Source of the DNA: Trachythela sp. YZ-2020
Lineage: Eukaryota; Cnidaria; Anthozoa; Malacalcyonacea; Clavulariidae
Direction: 5' to 3'
Assembly: GCA_016169945.1 (NCBI GenBank)
Contig: JADLSH010000213.1
Coordinates: 1,364,001-1,428,000 of the forward strand
DNA: 64,000 bases
Shown here: positions 21,371 to 31,320 of the stretch, piece by piece
Layout of the letters: every line of letters begins with the position of its first letter
Numbering within the stretch: the stretch's first letter is position 1
Notes under the pieces: generated by a model
Seen by the model: only the letters and a program-made list of their open reading frames with translations
Database searches by the model: none
What the model was told of the DNA's origin: nothing
Made by a program: the position numbers and the translations under genes

Positions 21371-21909
21371 TCGGGTGGCGCAACAGTACGACTGTTTGAG
21401 TGTTTGATTTAGTATAACTTAAAAACTAAAAGAGCTATTACACTAAAACAAGTTTCGTTGCATTTAGCATTGCATAAATTTTGATATATGTCATGCGCAT
21501 TTTCATGCAATATTGACCGAGATAGCTGCGTTTAAACTTCAGTAAACATTTTTGGAAGTGTCGAGAATTAGATAAAAATGGCCTATTCAATAATTTGATA
21601 ACCATTAGCATTTTACGTAAGTATTCGTTTCAATGAAGTTGAAGTTAGAAGGCCAAATGTTAGAATAAAAGAGCATAGCATTAGTTTAATAGGCCGTTTT
21701 TAGTTAATTCTCGACAGTTCCAAAATGTTTACTCAAGTTTAAACGCAGCTATCTCAGTCAATAAGACATGAAAATGCACATGGCATATATAAAATTTTAA
21801 GTTAGGCATCGCTGAATGCAAAGAAACTTGTTTAAGTGTAATAGCACTTTTAATTTTTAAGTTACAGTGTATACTAAATCAAACAGTCGTACTTTTTTGC
21901 GCCACCCGG
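21371..21909. mobile_element. 0.54-kb fold-back MITE, TA-flanked
   Basis: The left end CGGGTGGCGCAACAGTACGA and the right end, inverted (CCGGGTGGCGCAAAAAAGTA), are homologous. The inverted homology continues inward nearly to the centre, for example GATAGCTGCGTTTAAAC near 21523 against GTTTAAACGCAGCTATC near 21740. TA lies at both outer edges. No coding sequence. Confidence 0.68.
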
Positions 21910-22339
21910 TATATTTTTTATGCTGCAAAAAATCTCAATTAAAAGCATCAATTATTTGTATCTGTTTTGTAGAGTTTTATTGTCTCAACTCCAGAAATGA
22001 AAAGCAAGAAGGGAAACTTATTAAGCCAAGCAAGCGGTATGTTTAATGTTGAACAGCAATTATACTTTCAACTTACTAGCTTCGGCGAACAGTCCACTGT
22101 TACTAATAAAGTTTTCGCTCCATTTATGCATTGCCTGCAAGCATTTGAAAATGAAGTGAACCATGTGGATTTCTCATATATTTCATGTAAACTAAATTTT
22201 CCACCTTTAAAAAAAGTTTTAAGTCCTCATTTTCGTCCCGAAAATCCAAATTTCAGTTTGGACGAGCGGGTGCCATGTTTTGTTTTGTTTTGAGCAATTT
22301 GCCCAGAACCTAGCTCAAATTTACATGGTTGGTTCATAG

Positions 22340-22502
22340 TGATTACAGATTTTCGTACTGTGATTACAGAAAATTGCACTCTGATTACAGAAAATTGCAC
22401 TGTGATTACAATTTTTCGCACTGTGATTACAGAAAAGTGCACTGTGATTACAATTTTTCGCACTGTGATTACAGAAAAGTGCACTGTGATTACAATTTTT
22501 TG
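22340..22502. repeat. Short tandem repeat, GTGATTACA units
   Basis: About seven units of 20-24 bases share TGTGATTACA followed by GAAAATTGCAC, GAAAAGTGCAC or ATTTTTCGCAC. The units alternate as two variants (GAAAA and TTTTTC types), so neighbouring units are partly complementary and could form hairpins. Periodic peptides read from it (ITEKCTVITIFRTV) are by-products and not evidence of coding. Confidence 0.8.
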
Positions 22503-22725
22503 CTCCGCTGTTTGGGATTAACTAAACTGGATCAGCCAATCAAATTCGAGAAACATTTCTATGTATATTATTAGAAATCAAATCTCCGCATATCGTGTAT
22601 TCGAGTTATCTATTCTATTTGATTTGAATTATCTTGTTGATAACTCAAATCTTGAGCGCAGAAGATGCCTTATATGCGGGATATATTTTGTATTTTTTTA
22701 CAATTCTCGGCTTGAAATTGTCGGC

Positions 22726-22860
22726 TTTCGATAATTACGTCACCGATCACTCGTTGGTCCGGGAGCCTCGTTCTCGTGAATCGTGAGCGAATAGCCTTTC
22801 GTCTTGGTTCACGAGAGCGAGACTCCTGGCCAAGAAGTATTCGCGACGTAATTATCGAAA
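22726..22860. repeat. 135-bp fold-back palindrome
   Basis: The left arm starts TTTCGATAATTACGTC and reaches GAGCCTCGTTCTCGTGAA. The right arm is its imperfect inverse, starting TTCACGAGAGCGAG and ending GACGTAATTATCGAAA. The arms are about 53 bases with a short loop, the shape of a small MITE. Confidence 0.7.
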
Positions 22861-22935
22861 GGGTGTATGTTAGTACGTCTGCTCTGGGCAAATATTAAGT
22901 TTCTTACATATGCCTTTCATTCCATTCCATTCCAG

Positions 22936-23022
22936 AACTGTACTCAGATTCAGATGTGGAGTCCGATGTTTCCTCTGAAGAAATAATCGAAGATCAACTT
23001 CATCAACCGCATCATAGAAGAC
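22936..23022 (+). CDS. RPH3A-like: Possible rabphilin-3A-like linker exon
   Basis: A strong acceptor (CCATTCCATTCCAG) precedes an acidic frame, LYSDSDVESDVSSEEIIEDQ, followed by LHQPHHRR. That frame meets TGA at 23079-23081 before the obvious GTGAGT donor at 23084. A weaker GTAAAT donor at 23023 would leave one base and give the right phase to join the exon at 28874. The acidic Ser/Asp/Glu composition fits rabphilin linkers, which are poorly conserved. It needs one base from an unseen upstream exon, so I rate it only as possible. Confidence 0.35.
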
Positions 23023-23646
23023 GTAAATTTATTGGTCATACGGATCGCAAGGATAAGCCACAACCTGGCGAGCATACATGAAAGTGAGTGTTAAATTTCC
23101 ATAAAGTAGGAGGGATGGATCCGAGGCAATGTATATCATCACTGAGGGTCCCCCATCATGATCAAGGAGCTAATCTTGTCGGAAAATGTTTGCGGTTGAG
23201 GTTGAAAAATGAGGTTCCTTAGATGGTCAAAGACACCTCCAAATGTTTTTCTTTTGTTTCATAATTGCCCTGCCAAATGTGCATTTTGTTATAAATCACA
23301 CGCTAAGCATAAAAAACAACATTTCAGAGAAAATATTCTAGATGATTGTCTACATTTGTGAATGTAATTGCAAGGTGGTTTAAGCGAGTGAAATCCACAT
23401 ATTTCTTTTAAAATAAATAAATATCAGAATTTGAGCAGTCTATGCATAGTTCGTCTATGACTCCGTTCTGCGCACACTTTGGTTTTGTTAACATAAAAAA
23501 ATGTGCACCACAAATTGGAATGTTAATTGAATTATCCATTGTTTTTCATAATAATACGCATTCAGACAACATCGTGCAGCAGGAAATTTCGCCGCTAAAC
23601 AAGAATATAAGCTTCAAAAACAACAAAAATCGACTATGACATTTAA

Positions 23647-23961
23647 CAGGGTGGCGCCAGGAATTCCCCGATGAGGAGCTAGGGTCCCAACGAGGGGTCT
23701 AAGTTCTTAGAGGCAGTCAAACGTTTTATCTAATGTTCAACCTGGGGGGGTTCGGGGGTATGCTCCCCCGAGAAAATTTTGAATTTTGAGTCTCTGAAAC
23801 GGTATTTCCTGCGTTTTGAGGGTATTTTGCGGTAAAATAGAATTGTCACGCTCGTTACAAGACATAGATTCTTCCCCGACGAAAGAGCAATTTTTCCGAT
23901 GGGGCTAGAGTTCCCGACGGAGGTTGTAGTGCAGCCTCCCCCCCCCCTAGCGCCACCACTG
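23647..23961. mobile_element. 315-bp hAT-type MITE with 8-bp duplication
   Basis: The left end is CAGGGTGGCGCCAGGAATTC. The right end, inverted, is CAGTGGTGGCGCTAGGGGG. Perfect 8-bp copies ACATTTAA flank it (23639-23646 and 23962-23969). It contains GGGGGTATGCTCCCCCGAGA, a motif shared with the hAT-like insertion at 16325-17378. No ORF of note. Confidence 0.86.
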
Positions 23962-24031
23962 ACATTTAAAGAAGCGCCTGTTGCAAGAGTTGACAATTGT
24001 TTTGCAGATTTTGAACAATTTCGACCGTTAA

Positions 24032-26573
24032 AGTGCATATGTCACAATTGGCCGGGACGAGGCAATTTGAATGATATACATCATTCTTTAAACGGATAAA
24101 TACTTCCAGAGATATTTTGGCTCAAACATAGGTTTTTCAAAACATGGCCGGGAGAAAAGAGGCTGAGTACGAATAGCCGCGATGACGTCAAATCGGGAAG
24201 TCATGTTTTGTTGACATTAAACAACAATATAAAATATAGTCACGTTGGAAGCGAAAAACCGCCGAAATAGAAAGGTGAACATTGCCGTTCCCAGAATTTG
24301 GTAAAATATTTTATATAATGGAGAGAACTCAAACGGTGTGAAGTCTAAAATGTCGGCTGCAAATGAAGTCATGGACCCGTGCCGGACTTCGGCAAATTTA
24401 CTCAAGTATAAATTTACATGAAGAAAATTAAAAGGATAAGGGGATATACGCTTGGATGCCTTGTGAGAACGTAGCAATAGACGAAAAGACTGGAATGTAG
24501 AAACAAGTTAGTAAATCTTGTATTAAATTGTTCTACCTTTTAAAATATTTGAATATATTTTGTGCTAATCCCAGTTTTACAGCCCAAATTTTGACCGAAT
24601 TCCATAGTCCCATCCGATGTTTTGCTCCAATCCCATTTTCTGTTGTTTTTTGTTTGTTGGTGAATCCCAGTCCCACTGTCCCAATGCATGAAATGGCTTC
24701 CCAGCCCAAAAGCATGCCAATCCCAGCTCCCATTTTACCCCTTCAGGACCCTCATATAAGGATAATCAGTAATCTGCCCTAATGCTCTCTATACTCGTTA
24801 TGTTGTTATGTTATGCACACAAATATATTCCTATTTGATTTGATGCCAATCACAACCCTATTCCTACCCTCTTGGGACTGTAACATAATGATATATTATA
24901 AACGAATTTCCTTATTACTGATCAAGGGATACTCCATTAATGGTTCACCAGATTTTCATAATTCAGTTGTAAGAGTATGGGCAAACATATTAATAAAAAA
25001 TTCATCACAAAAACAAATAAATATGTTTATGACCATCCATTCTATGTTTTTCCTTTGACTAGTTGTATTTAGCATTTTAGAATACATTAGATTTTTCCTT
25101 AATCTCAAGGCAAATGCCCACCTAAACAATACAATTAGTCATACTTGATTTTTATCCAGGTATATGTAGTTGATAAACATGATTAAAGAAGCCACATTTC
25201 AACCTAGCACTGACGAGTAAGATCGTCTGGTGTTAGATAGAATAAGTAAAATACTAAAGTAGGGCACATCTGGCCTGAATAGGAACTCTGGTGGTGTTAG
25301 TCATTTTCATATGTCAGAATCACTAGTGTTACACTAGTGTTACACTACAAGCCGAGGCCTAGACTTGGTCAGTTTTTTGCTTCACTCATTTTCTGAGTAG
25401 TTTAATCAGCCATTCCATAAACCAAACTAGGCCACAGCGAGGCTTAGGTATGCATGCAGTGTATATTCATAAGATATACATTAGGCTGTATAAAAGGAAG
25501 GTGGCTGTGTGGAAAGTTACATGGAATTATAACTTCATTTATTAAAGAGTTGACCATGGGTGGCCAAGTTTCATTGCACTTTACATGATACTGAATAGTG
25601 GTAAGAGACCTGCCCATAGAAATAACAGATATCTGCTATTTCTATGGACCTGCTACATTACACTACACAGAAACCAAATAAATATATATTAAATGTCTTG
25701 CCCCATAACACTCCTCATACTAGGATGTTCATCTGGTGGATATAGAAAAATATATAGTAACAATTAAATGTATTATGTATAGCATGTATTATATAGTAAC
25801 AATTAAATGTATTATAATTATATCTCTGCCATCTGTGACCATAACATTCTTGTGGCCTCTCATCAGCTGATGATACTATACATTGTAAATGTAATACTGC
25901 TCTGTGACCTTGTGTTCTGACTTGCTTTAATAGCATTAGATACTATAAAATACAAGATGAAAAATATGTTTAATATATATCATTCTACCAAGTATATCTA
26001 TGCTTAGTAGATTTTTGTAGACGATGGTGGTATGTAGTTTTTATCTATTTTTTATTACAATACAATTACTTGTTTAAAACTTACCAGTTCCCATAAATAC
26101 TTCATTTTGTACGGCTTCCTCGACGGCTTCAAAGCGGAGTATACCCTTCCTATACTGATCTCTGTTCCTTCGACTCCGATCTCAAAATTGACAAAATATT
26201 AAATATGAGAGATTTCGCCCAAATTCTATATGAACCGCAATGTTCACCTTTGTTTTGCGTAAAATCCTTAAGGCTAATTCCAAACGTATATGCCAAAAAT
26301 TGATTATTTCTGAAGTTTTTCGCTTCCAACATGACTATATTTTATATTGTTTTATAATGTCAACAAAACATGACTTCCCGATTTGACGTCATCGCGGCTG
26401 TTCGTACTCAGCCTCTTTTCTCCCGGCCATGTTTTGAAAAACCTATTTTTTGGCATGTTTGAGCCAAAATAACTCTGGAAGTATTTATCCGTTTAAAGAA
26501 TGATGTATATCATTCGAATTGTCTCGTCGCGGCCGATTTTTGAGGAAAAAATGGTAATTGTGACATATGCACT
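24032..26573. mobile_element. 2.5-kb TTAA-type non-autonomous transposon
   Basis: The ends are inverted copies of AGTGCATATGTCACAATT, each next to TTAA (24028-24031 and 26574-26577). Inverted homology runs inward for roughly 400 bases, for example CGGGAAGTCATGTTTTGTTG near 24197 against CAACAAAACATGACTTCCCG near 26362. TTAA duplication is typical of piggyBac and Kolobok. No transposase is visible in the unique centre (about 24.5-26.1 kb), which holds only AT-rich sequence, a small perfect hairpin near 25614-25646 and a local 37-bp duplication near 25754-25812. Confidence 0.82.
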
Positions 26574-26577
26574 TTAA

Positions 26578-27385
26578 GCGATGCCAATGATGACATTTAC
26601 TTACGAGACTCGCAGTAATGTGTCCACGAAATACATATATGCTACTATTTAACGAAGATAATTGTTGTATGTGTTTAAAATAGAAGGTTTATCATTCCTG
26701 ATGTAAATACATTTAATTTCATTTTAAATACGAAGTTACAACCATTTGCTAAACGGAGAAAAACAGTCTTGATGAGCAGATTATAGGAATATTTCAAAAT
26801 GCTTCCGAACAAAAAAAGTAAACAATACAAAAGCGTGCGCAGAACGGACTTGACAGCCACTTTAAGGCTATGTTTACAAATGTTTACACTGTATTGGATA
26901 ACCTCCCGCAGCGACGCGAAAACCATACCGTTTAGGCGTTCTGTTTACATATGAAATGATGCAATCGTAGCAATTTCGGCATCGAAGCTGCAGTGCGGCG
27001 GTCCTCTCTAGATATATTTACAGATGTTTGAGGCCAAACCATGATTATTGATAAGGGATTAGTAAATATTTAAACCAGAGAACGCTTGAAAATTCATAAC
27101 TATAGGTATAGTCCGTAGTAAATTAGATATAAGTAACGATTAACGAACTACCACTTTAGGTATGATGAACAACTTTAAATACTATAGTTTTATGAAGAGT
27201 CAGAAGATATGTTATATATGCATGTAAATTGGACACGATCAAGCTTAGTCATTGGCTGTCGATACATCGTCAAGCTCTCTAATCCCGTCAACATCTGCTG
27301 TTGTTACTCCGTTGACTCCTTCAGTATGTGTTGTTCAGCCGCCGTAAAGGGGAGTTCGTCCAGTTGATCTAGACTCCCGCAGTGA
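26578..27385. other. Intronic sequence, nothing recognised
   Basis: There is no coding similarity, inverted repeat or RNA gene that I can support. It separates the TTAA element from the hAT transposase relic. Confidence 0.4.
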
Positions 27386-28590
27386 GTGATCTTGGAACTT
27401 TGGTGGATGGGCCCTCGCAGCCAAAACTTGGGTCCTATCCGAGAGGCCAGAAGAATCGTTGTTTTCGAGCAACCTTGTATACAAGCTACCCGTGGCTTGA
27501 ATACAGCATTGCAAAAGACAGCATTTTGTTTTGCGTGTAGGAATTTTAGCACATCGACACAGCATTCAGCAATGAGCGACACAGCATTCACTAAACTTGG
27601 ATTTTCCACCTGGTCAAAGGCGATGGAAAATAATCGCGGATTTAAAACCCATGACGCATGCTCTGATCACCTCCTTTCCATGACTCGTTGGGAAAGTTAC
27701 AACATCCAGAAAAAGAATCCAGGGGCTAGTATTAGGAATATGTTAGACCCTGAGAGACCGTCTTTAGTGGAAAGCAATCGAGAATACATGAAGACGCTGT
27801 TGGAGTATCATCGGTACTTTTGTTCTGAAGAGATGGCGTATAGAGGGCACGATGAAACTGACGAGTCGTTCAATGCAGGAAAGTGGAAATAATTCATCAA
27901 TGTAATGCTACGCACTAACCCAACATTCAAACAACTGCATTACACATCAAAGCGATCTTCGCTCGAGTTGATAAGAGCCATGACTTCCGAGGTTCGACAT
28001 CTGAGAGAGGAACAGATGGACAGAGTGGGGATGTATTCAATGCTCATCGATGAATGCAAAGATAATGCGGGGCATGAAGAGCTGTCGACTTGTTTTTGGT
28101 TTGTAATCGACGGAGGATGAATCGAAGAACGATTTTATGATCTCGCTAGACTTAAAGAGACTGATGCCCAGACCATTGTGAATTAAGGAGTTTTGCCAAC
28201 AAGTGAAAAACTGAGCTCGTCCGCCACTCTTCTGGCGCTTGGAGCAGATGGCGCATCTGTTATGAGCGGATGTTACGAAGGCGTAGCTGCTAAGCTGAGG
28301 AGATATTATCCTTGGTTGCTTTATATCCACTGTGCTGCGCACCGTCTGAATTTGATGGTAGCAGCTTATTTTGGTACAGTTAATGAAGCATGTAATGTAA
28401 TAAATGTCTACAAGGCTTTGCACACCATTTTCAACGTCGCCAGCAACAGAGAAATATTCGAAGTGTTCAAAAGGAGTTTTATCCAAAACAGCCCATAATG
28501 ACAGCCTCCTCTCTTACAGAAGTCCGATGGGCTTGTAAGTTAATACAATGGTTAAAAGACTCCGAGCGATTCTTCTTCTTGAAATGGAAG
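27386..28590 (+). pseudogene. hAT transposase of TTF/DUF4371 (ZMYM-like) type, dead
   Basis: The N-terminal part reads KTAFCFACRNFSTST, then FTKLGFSTWSKAMENNRGFK and THDACSDHLLSMTRWESYNI, a TTF-type zinc finger. Next comes NREYMKTLLEYHRYFCSEEM, RGHDETDESFNAGKW and MYSMLIDECKDNAGHEELST, the DUF4371 part of the RNase H-like core with its Asp. Further on LGADGASVMSG and LLYIHCAAHRLNL carry the second Asp and the hAT C/HxxH block. The frame holds through in-frame stops near 27890, 28118 and 28184, then shifts after 28496. The hAT dimerisation C-terminus is missing. Confidence 0.8.
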
Positions 28591-28737
28591 CACTACTTAA
28601 TACAATAACAACAACAGCAAATGGCGTGTTTTAATAAAAACAAGCGAAAGTATTCTAATCCCACAAAATAAGTGTTATGAAGTAAGTTTGGATAAAGAAA
28701 TTTCTTACAAGTTACAACATGCTTCGCCCCCCCCCCC

Positions 28738-28754
28738 CCTAGTGTTCGCCACTG
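28738..28754. repeat. hAT-like right terminus
   Basis: CCTAGTGTTCGCCACTG after a long C run is the inverted form of CAGTGGCGAACACTAGG, closely resembling the ends of the MITE at 14365. It probably marks the right end of the hAT relic or of a MITE derived from it. No matching left end or duplication (next bases TGCATATG) was found. Confidence 0.5.
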
Positions 28755-28873
28755 TGCATATGTTTGGGGAAATAATGCAATGATAAAGAGATACAATGAC
28801 AATACATTACAAAAGCGGAAATCTCAGCATGTTAGATCATACAGTGTATACTTGTGTATTTTTTCATGTGTAG

Positions 28874-29101
28874 AGCATCATGATCAAAGTGATGAGAACA
28901 TGGACCAGTCTGGTGTACTGGATGGCTACAGCTTGCATCCTTCATCAGTATTAACGTTAGATGATACCAGTCTACCAAGATCGGAAACCCCTAGTCCATC
29001 AATATCTAATCGCCGCGGCTCACAACAAAGTAGTCATGAAATATCGGATGATGATCCTGAATCCAAGAATAGTATGATACTTCGCCACAGTCCATTGCTA
29101 G
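28874..29101 (+). CDS. RPH3A-like: Rabphilin-3A-like, linker exon
   Basis: The acceptor GTGTAG ends at 28873 and the donor GTAAGT starts at 29102. The exon begins with two bases of a split codon and leaves one base. It reads HHDQSDENMDQSGVLDGYSL, then TLDDTSLPRSETPSPSISNR and SDDDPESKNSMILRHSPLLG. This Ser/Pro/Asp-rich, disordered segment is what rabphilins have between the zinc finger and C2A, rich in likely phosphorylation sites. Its phase fits the next exon (G+TT giving Val). Assignment rests on phase, strand, position and composition, as linkers are not conserved. Confidence 0.68.
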
Positions 29102-29289
29102 GTAAGTATTGTGCAACTTATTACCCATAGTGCACATGTGCAAATGCATGTTAATGGAGCCATTGTCTGTTTATAGCTTGAATATTTATTGCACTCCAAT
29201 GTAATTGTCTTTCATGCATTCGTATTTAGGCCAAAAATAACACTAGGAATAAGACAGTCTTACCTGCTTTTATCTTCAGTAGGATTAAT

Positions 29290-29560
29290 GGGGCTTCGGT
29301 GGCGCAGTCGTCAGAGCAAGCGTCTTTCACCCCTGATATCGTGGGTTCGATTTTCGCTGGGGACTCATGACACTTATGTAAAAAGAGTCCGTCAACGCTC
29401 TACCGAAAGTCGTGGGTTTTTTCTCGGGTACTCCGGTTTCCTCCCACAGAGAATGTTGACAGGATGGGTTTGGATAAACCCCAAACTAATCCTTCCATCG
29501 TATCTGTGCTCCCTGATCAGACATGAGTCATACAGTGGCAGCGAGAGGCGCCTTTAATAT
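29290..29560 (+). repeat. tRNA-derived SINE with MetaSINE-like core
   Basis: GGGGCTTCGGTGGCGCAGTC carries the A box and ATCGTGGGTTCGATTTTC the B box. Then comes the core CGAAAGTCGTGGGTTTTTTC, CGGGTACTCCGGTTTCCTCC. The same head and core appear, inverted, at 44623-44890 inside a LINE. The central core resembles that described for MetaSINEs across animals. The Pol III promoter looks intact, but the 3' tail is not clear. Confidence 0.75.
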
Positions 29561-29795
29561 GCCTTCGACTCGATCAAGTCGAGCTGAGTCCTTCATAATT
29601 CAGCTGGAGTAACCGGAGAAAAACCCTCGAAGCACAGGGGAGAACCAACCAATCTCAAATTACGTGACTTTAGCAGACACAAAGAAGTTACCCAACTTAA
29701 GTACATCCCTGCCCCCGATCTTCTTTATAGCGGACTTAACTCAAAAGGTAAGAGGCAGTGCGCTAACCGCATCTGGCACCCGTGCTTCCCCAGTT
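29561..29795 (-). repeat. Second SINE-like repeat in opposite orientation
   Basis: Read on the minus strand from 29795, GATGCGGTTAGCGCACTGCC looks like an A-box head. Later GGGTTTTTCTCCGGTTACTC resembles the SINE core of the neighbouring copy. It directly abuts the plus-strand SINE, giving a tail-to-tail pair. The B box is not obvious, so this is a diverged or truncated copy. Confidence 0.45.
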
Positions 29796-30460
29796 CATTC
29801 ACCTTGATAAATAACTAAAATATGAGATTATTATGCAAGAAATAAAGCGGGCTGTGCTGCCTTTGCAGCTCTGGGTACACTCCACCGAATACAAATTTCT
29901 CTAAGGTATTCATACAGTATGGGCCACCGTATGTTGTTCTCATAGAATATTAATACGGATTGTAACTCTGAGTGTATGAGTGTCGTTGACATTTCAAGCA
30001 CATGCTGTATAAAGTACACTCCATGATAAGTTTAACCCTTTAATATGGGGCCTTCGTGTGTTGCAACATTTCATAGAAAGCTTTAAATGTTAAGACACCC
30101 AATATAGTATGTTGTTTTAGTGGATTCCCACTATCCAAATCATAAGAACAGTAAAAACAGCATTAAAGTGTCTGGTCTTTTAGCCGACCCAAAGGGTGTA
30201 CTAATCGGGCACACTTTGAATGTTAGTAAAGTGGTACGTCAGTTGCATATTCACGGCGAATGGTCCGCCAGCAAAAATCGGTCAGTAATATTTAATGTTG
30301 TGAGATTATTGGTGTTCGGATGCATAATTTGCAGAATTTTATATCAAAATTACCTTGATTTCAGCGTCCCTGGCCATTGTTCAATGATTATTGCTCAAAT
30401 GTTATCTTGGCTAACTAAGCTATTTTTTCCCTACTGTAAACATTGAAATTTAACTTTTAG
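29796..30460. other. Rabphilin-like gene intron
   Basis: There is no recognised gene or element. It ends in the acceptor AACTTTTAG at 30452-30460. Confidence 0.4.
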
Positions 30461-30604
30461 TTCGCAAAAACAAACGGGCTAGCAACCATAGCATTCATAG
30501 CAGGGGAAGTGATGGTTCTGAGCAGAACACGAGTCAGCTGTCTCGTAACGAAGATATTGAGGATGGCTTGTACGAAATAGGTGGTGCAAGGGACGAATTA
30601 AGAG
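30461..30604 (+). CDS. RPH3A-like: Rabphilin-3A-like, linker exon before C2A
   Basis: The acceptor TTTTAG ends at 30460 and the donor GTATTT starts at 30605. It takes one base from 29101 and leaves one base. It reads RKNKRASNHSIHSRGSDGSE, then NTSQLSRNEDIEDGLYEIGG and ARDELR. It joins the next exon to give Gly-Pro-Leu-Gly-Val-Leu-Glu-Phe, matching the start of rabphilin/DOC2 C2A (LGxLEF). Splice phases are consistent on both sides, which strongly supports it as a real exon despite the unconserved composition. Confidence 0.75.
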
Positions 30605-30645
30605 GTATTTACTGCTTTTATACTTGTTTAAGAGAAAACGTTTTA

Positions 30646-30729
30646 CATGGTATGGTATGCTATGCTATGCTATGCTATGCTATGCTATGCTATGCTATGC
30701 TATGCTATGGTATGGTATGGTATGGTACG
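30646..30729. repeat. (TATGC)n / (TATGG)n microsatellite
   Basis: About twelve TATGC pentamers in a row are flanked by TATGG variants on both sides. It lies just downstream of a linker exon inside the intron. Confidence 0.93.
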
Positions 30730-30834
30730 GTAAACTTTATTTCAACAGGGTAGCCTATCCAGCTCAAGGCTGGTATCCATAGGGGCCTTGCATATTTTAT
30801 AACTACGTTGAAATTTAGAATTAGATATCCTACG

Positions 30835-31088
30835 TACCGTATTTACTCGTAAATTTTCAGAGCTTCAGATGCGGCGCTCATTCGAGGGGGGCCTCAATCG
30901 GGGGGGCGCTCTTTAAAAAAATATTTTATTTGTGAATTATAACATGAACTTTTAACAATAAAATAAACAAGTTTTAAATGTCTTTGTCACTAAATGTCCC
31001 CATTTTGACGGCGGAAAGTTTTTACACTGTTTAGTGCGGCGCTCATTCGGGGGCGGCGCTCAATCGGGGGCGGCGCTCAATCGAGTTA
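30835..31088. mobile_element. CGGCGCTC-type MITE
   Basis: It starts TACCGTATTTACTCG, like the inverted right end of the element at 12622-12857. It contains GCGGCGCTCATTCGAGGGG and three further GCGGCGCTCA copies near 31037-31078. The right end ATCGAGTTA is a degraded inverse of the left. Confidence 0.55.
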
Positions 31089-31320
31089 TTGACACTGAAT
31101 CCCATGTCCGAGCCGGGCTTCCCCGTGGTGAAGTGACCGAGAGATGCGAAGATCAGGATGAGGGTAAGTGCCCCCGCCGTTATGGACCTTGCTCTCCTTC
31201 GCCGGTGTGTGCTTCACCGTGGGCGAAGTGTGGCTGTGTGGACACCACTTCCCGCCACAGATCGAAACGAAGTGTAGATCCCCCACGTGAAGCGTGCTCG
31301 GAGGATGTTTAAGCGCGCAA
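31089..31320. other. GC-rich unassigned segment
   Basis: This 230-base stretch is clearly more GC-rich than its surroundings. It contains several short hairpin-capable pairs, for example CTTCACCGTGGGCGAAG. The plus strand is open with many cysteines (KCPRRYGPCSPSPVCASPWA), but there is no signal peptide, splice evidence or family match that I can name. It could be an exon, a structured RNA or part of a repeat. Confidence 0.3.

Noticed and set aside
22227..22574. Periodic ORFs with ITEKCTVITIF-type repeats
   Set aside because: Product of the GTGATTACA tandem repeat, open on both strands.
24528..24782. Proline-rich ORF within the TTAA element
   Set aside because: It reads repeated TCCCA-type sequence and is open on both strands, with no homology.
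30120..30446. 108-residue ORF just upstream of a rabphilin-like exon
   Set aside because: Composition is intron-like, it ends before the acceptor, and there are no splice signals or homology.
31034..31312. Cysteine-rich ORF looking like a secreted peptide
   Set aside because: No signal peptide, no ATG context, part of the frame is MITE sequence (CGGCGCTC repeats), and no known cysteine framework. I keep it only as an unassigned GC-rich segment.
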